DNA from: Spongiivirga citrea
GTDB lineage: Bacteria > Bacteroidota > Bacteroidia > Flavobacteriales > Flavobacteriaceae
Direction of reading: 5' to 3'
Length of the DNA: 64,000 bases
Assembly (NCBI RefSeq): GCF_010671565.1
Contig: NZ_JAABOQ010000007.1
Coordinates: 163,243-227,242 of the forward strand
Notes under the pieces: generated by a model
What the model was told of the DNA's origin: nothing
The model's input: the letters and a program-made list of their open reading frames with translations, nothing else
The model's database searches: none
Part shown: positions 61,552-64,000 of the stretch, piece after piece
Numbering within the stretch: the stretch's first letter is position 1
Layout: each line of letters starts with the position of its first letter
Program-made: the position numbers and the translations under genes

Positions 61552-63372
61552 ATGGTTGCTTATCTTATAAAGTCCGTTTTATGCTTAGGTGTTCTTTGGG
61601 CGGTATATCATTTTTGGTTATCGAAAGAACAGTTGTTTAAATTCAATCGCTTTTACTTATTAGCGTCCATCGTTTTTTCGTTAGTGGCACCAAGTATTGT
61701 ATTTGAAACCGTTACCTATGTCGATCCACAAGCTGTTGTAGAAATTCCCGATTGGTCGGGTGTTGAAATTGTGCAAGGCATCGATCCAACCATAGTAACT
61801 GAAGAGGTTTTCGATTGGCAATTGGCCCTATATTCTTTGTACTGGACTATTGCCTTATTACTGGCAATCAGGTTTTGTGTTGGAGTTATTACTCTACTGC
61901 ATAGCACTCGTAAAAACCCAATTAAGAAATGGAATAATGCTTCGCTTATTCTTCTGCTTAAACCATTGGTGCCGCACACTTTTTTAAACTATATTTTTAT
62001 AAATAAAGCGGAGTATGAACAAGATAAAATTAATGAAGAGTTGCTATTACACGAATACGAGCATGTGAAGCAAAAACACTCCTATGACATTCTATTCATA
62101 GAGTTTTTACAGCTGTTCTTTTGGTTTAATCCTTTCTTACATCTAGTCAAAAAATCGATCAAGTTAAATCATGAATTTTTAGCCGATAATGCCGTTTTAA
62201 AAACGGATATAGAAATTCAGAAATACCAAGAGTTACTTTTGAAAACCGTCGGCTTAGCACATCCTACTTTTTTAAGTAGTTCCATCAATTATAACATTAC
62301 CAAAAAACGACTAGAAATGATGTCAAAATCAACAGCAAAAGCTAGACGTTGGGGATTCCCTTTCTTGTTAGTTCCAATGTTTGCAGTGCTTTTGTATTCC
62401 TTTAGTTCACATCAAAGCATAATTAAAGAGAAGTCTTTCAAAGATAACAACGGAGAAATGCAGCCAGCGTCAGAATTAGTAGGAGTATGGTTAGATGCGC
62501 AAACCGAAGATTTTGGATTCTCAATTTTATCTAATAACAATAAACTATATCTCCATTGGCATTATACAAGTTTTCCAATTGAAAAATTTGGAAACAGGTA
62601 CTACGCAATCACAAACAAACTAGATTTTCCATTACAACTAAATAAAAAAACTGGTTTTTTATCTATTGGAAATAGAAGGTACGTTAAAGAAACGAATAGC
62701 CATAGAAATAAGTTTGAAGGTTACTGGATAAGTTCGGATGAATATATTAAGATAAAAATTGAAAATTATACTGATGCATTTATCTGGAGTATAACTAAAA
62801 ACGGAAAAACCAATTCTTATTATCCGAAAAAAAGTGAAGAGGGTTTTCTCTTTGGTTACGGTCATGACATTTGGAAATTCAAAATTGAAAATGGACTTTT
62901 AGTAGATTCAAACGGAATAACTTATTCAAGAATAATCAAACCTCCTTCATCAACTAATTTGTATGAAAAAACAACCGGAATAGGACTAACTAATTCTCAG
63001 CTATTAGTATATAATGAATTGGCCTCGAAGTATAAAAAGAATCATTATGGCGAATCGAGGATTTTAGCCAAAGAAATGAATTTAATGTACAAACTCCAAT
63101 CAAAAATGAATAAAGAACAACAGATAAACTCTCATGTAAAATATGGTTTTCCAAAAATTATTAATCTTGAGAAAAAAGAAAAAGTACCACAAAAACAAAT
63201 AAAACTGTACAACAGACTTGCCAGAAAATACAACAATCAACAGGTTGAGTCCAGAGTTATTCCTACAAAGGATTTACAGTTTTTAGAAAGAGTATATAGT
63301 TATATGACAATTGTCCAAAAAAGAAATGCTGAACCGTTTCCTGAATATACTCCTATCACCAACCAAAAATGA
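61552..63372 (+). CDS. BlaR1-like M56 metallopeptidase receptor
   Basis: This encodes 606 residues. Transmembrane helices at about 2-22, 34-50, 92-115 and 268-285 frame the M56 peptidase domain, with the zinc motif HEYEH (His167, Glu168, His171). After the last helix, about 320 residues lie outside. The first part (about 300-470) is beta-rich (GVWLDAQTEDFGFSILSNNNKLYLHWHYTSF), not the penicillin-binding domain of true BlaR1. Then two similar helical units begin LLVYNELASKYKKNH and IKLYNRLARKYNNQQ, ending RNAEPFPEYTP. The external part presumably senses the signal. Paired with the repressor 2 bp upstream. Confidence 0.9.
   Translation: MVAYLIKSVLCLGVLWAVYHFWLSKEQLFKFNRFYLLASIVFSLVAPSIVFETVTYVDPQAVVEIPDWSGVEIVQGIDPTIVTEEVFDWQLALYSLYWTIALLLAIRFCVGVITLLHSTRKNPIKKWNNASLILLLKPLVPHTFLNYIFINKAEYEQDKINEELLLHEYEHVKQKHSYDILFIEFLQLFFWFNPFLHLVKKSIKLNHEFLADNAVLKTDIEIQKYQELLLKTVGLAHPTFLSSSINYNITKKRLEMMSKSTAKARRWGFPFLLVPMFAVLLYSFSSHQSIIKEKSFKDNNGEMQPASELVGVWLDAQTEDFGFSILSNNNKLYLHWHYTSFPIEKFGNRYYAITNKLDFPLQLNKKTGFLSIGNRRYVKETNSHRNKFEGYWISSDEYIKIKIENYTDAFIWSITKNGKTNSYYPKKSEEGFLFGYGHDIWKFKIENGLLVDSNGITYSRIIKPPSSTNLYEKTTGIGLTNSQLLVYNELASKYKKNHYGESRILAKEMNLMYKLQSKMNKEQQINSHVKYGFPKIINLEKKEKVPQKQIKLYNRLARKYNNQQVESRVIPTKDLQFLERVYSYMTIVQKRNAEPFPEYTPITNQK
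61861..62097 (+). repeat. 237-bp block identical to 63764-64000
   Basis: Read base by base, this block of the first receptor gene is identical to the end of the window, offset 1903, with no gaps. A second near-identical block, 61634-61758, matches 63537-63661 with only two mismatches. Divergent DNA lies between and before them. Confidence 0.9.
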
Positions 63373-63457
63373 TGTCTAACTACAAAAAAACCTCAACTTA
63401 AATTAACTTAAGCACGTTCAAAAGACAATTGAAAACAACTATAAGATATTAACTATT

Positions 63458-64000
63458 ATGCTTTACATTTTAAAATCAATTCTATGCTTGGGTATCCTTT
63501 GGACCGTTTATCACTTTTGGTTGTCTAAAGAACAGCTGTTTAAATTCAATCGCTTTTACTTATTAGCGTCCATCGTTTTTTCGTTAGTGGCACCAAGTAT
63601 TGTGTTTGAAACCGTTACCTATGTCGATCCACAACCTGTTGTAGAAATTCCCGATTGGTCGAGTGTCGAAATTGTAGAAAGCATTGACCCAATAATAGTT
63701 AAAAAAGAGGTTTTCGACTGGCAGTTAACTTTATATTCTTTGTATTGGACTATTGCTTTAATACTGGCAATCAGGTTTTGTGTTGGAGTTATTACTCTAC
63801 TGCATAGCACTCGTAAAAACCCAATTAAGAAATGGAATAATGCTTCGCTTATTCTTCTGCTTAAACCATTGGTGCCGCACACTTTTTTAAACTATATTTT
63901 TATAAATAAAGCGGAGTATGAACAAGATAAAATTAATGAAGAGTTGCTATTACACGAATACGAGCATGTGAAGCAAAAACACTCCTATGACATTCTATTC
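63458..64000 (+). CDS. second BlaR1-like M56 receptor (partial at right edge)
   Basis: The ATG at 63458 opens a frame running to the edge (181 residues visible). It repeats the preceding receptor: MLYILKSILCLGILWTVYHFWL at the start, then RFYLLASIVFSLVAPSIVF and the zinc motif HEYEH. DNA is colinear with the first copy at a fixed offset of 1903 bp. Bases 63764-64000 are identical to 61861-62097, while the start and about 63662-63760 differ at many sites. It is a tandem duplicate; the C-terminus is unseen. Confidence 0.9.
   Translation, partial: MLYILKSILCLGILWTVYHFWLSKEQLFKFNRFYLLASIVFSLVAPSIVFETVTYVDPQPVVEIPDWSSVEIVESIDPIIVKKEVFDWQLTLYSLYWTIALILAIRFCVGVITLLHSTRKNPIKKWNNASLILLLKPLVPHTFLNYIFINKAEYEQDKINEELLLHEYEHVKQKHSYDILF

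Noticed and set aside
61184..63372. Beta-lactam resistance regulator pair
   Set aside because: The pair is BlaI/BlaR1-like, but the receptor lacks the penicillin-binding sensor domain and no beta-lactamase gene is nearby.

Overview
The window is a contiguous piece of an AT-rich Bacteroidota chromosome, most likely a marine member of the Flavobacteriaceae. The evidence is protein-family content (GLPGLI, DUF5686, DUF5777, tricorn-like S41 protease, 2TM domain, BlaI/BlaR1-like M56 pairs, the ligase-associated repair cluster, a K+-dependent membrane pyrophosphatase), many SpI and lipoprotein signal peptides, and several promoters of the Bacteroidota type (TTG, about 19-20 nt, TAnnTTTG). Most of the window is ordinary core chromosome; there is one tRNA gene and no rRNA, CRISPR array, transposase or phage gene.

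Layout. 1-3.5 kb: a GLPGLI protein and a small secreted protein run leftward, divergent from a histidine kinase/OmpR-type response regulator pair; three TTAAC boxes at 10-bp spacing lie between them. 3.7-9.5 kb: di-heme peroxidase lipoprotein, deoxynucleoside kinase, App1-type phosphatase and membrane pyrophosphatase. 9.7-18.4 kb: soluble pyrophosphatase, a large DUF5686 outer-membrane protein, pyruvate dehydrogenase E1 beta, then etfB-etfA, a bifunctional nuclease and a nucleoside transporter. 18.5-27.8 kb: thyA, a TonB-domain protein, an ergothioneine operon (egtB-egtD-unknown-DUF427), a CBM48 protein, a class V aminotransferase-fold enzyme, folA, fabD, lspA and an unknown gene. 27.8-36.0 kb: tricorn-like protease, amidohydrolase, galE, a DegT aminotransferase and waaA. 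36.1-38.6 kb: a charged repetitive lipoprotein and an orphan TPR/LytS-type kinase.

38.6-46.8 kb is the ligase-associated DNA repair locus (pdeM, helicase, ATP-dependent ligase, MBL exonuclease). It is interrupted between pdeM and the helicase by three unrelated genes (DUF4375 lipoprotein, GNAT acetyltransferase, SGNH hydrolase) bordered by attC-like folded repeats, so the block resembles integron-type cassettes without an integrase.

46.9-54.1 kb is the most unusual region. A nine-gene leftward operon encodes a cytochrome c lipoprotein, YceI protein, membrane-anchored OB-fold-like protein, DUF5777 barrel, small CxxC protein and a Lipoprotein_15/cupredoxin lipoprotein, followed by a second OB-like/YceI/DUF5777 trio. 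Divergent from it is a membrane-bound sensor with a C-terminal LytTR DNA-binding domain, and the intergenic gap holds imperfect repeats with a 21-bp period. I infer a self-contained, signal-controlled envelope system handling copper, electrons or a lipid-like ligand; its function is unknown.

54.1-61.0 kb: a tRNA-Leu(UAG) beside a degenerate tRNA-like copy, a WYL regulator, a PLP decarboxylase, an M20 dipeptidase, a DoxX-like membrane protein and a DUF4139 protein. 61.2 kb to the right edge: a BlaI-type repressor with three operator-like dyads over its promoter, a BlaR1-like M56 receptor, and the beginning of a second, partly identical receptor copy cut by the window edge.
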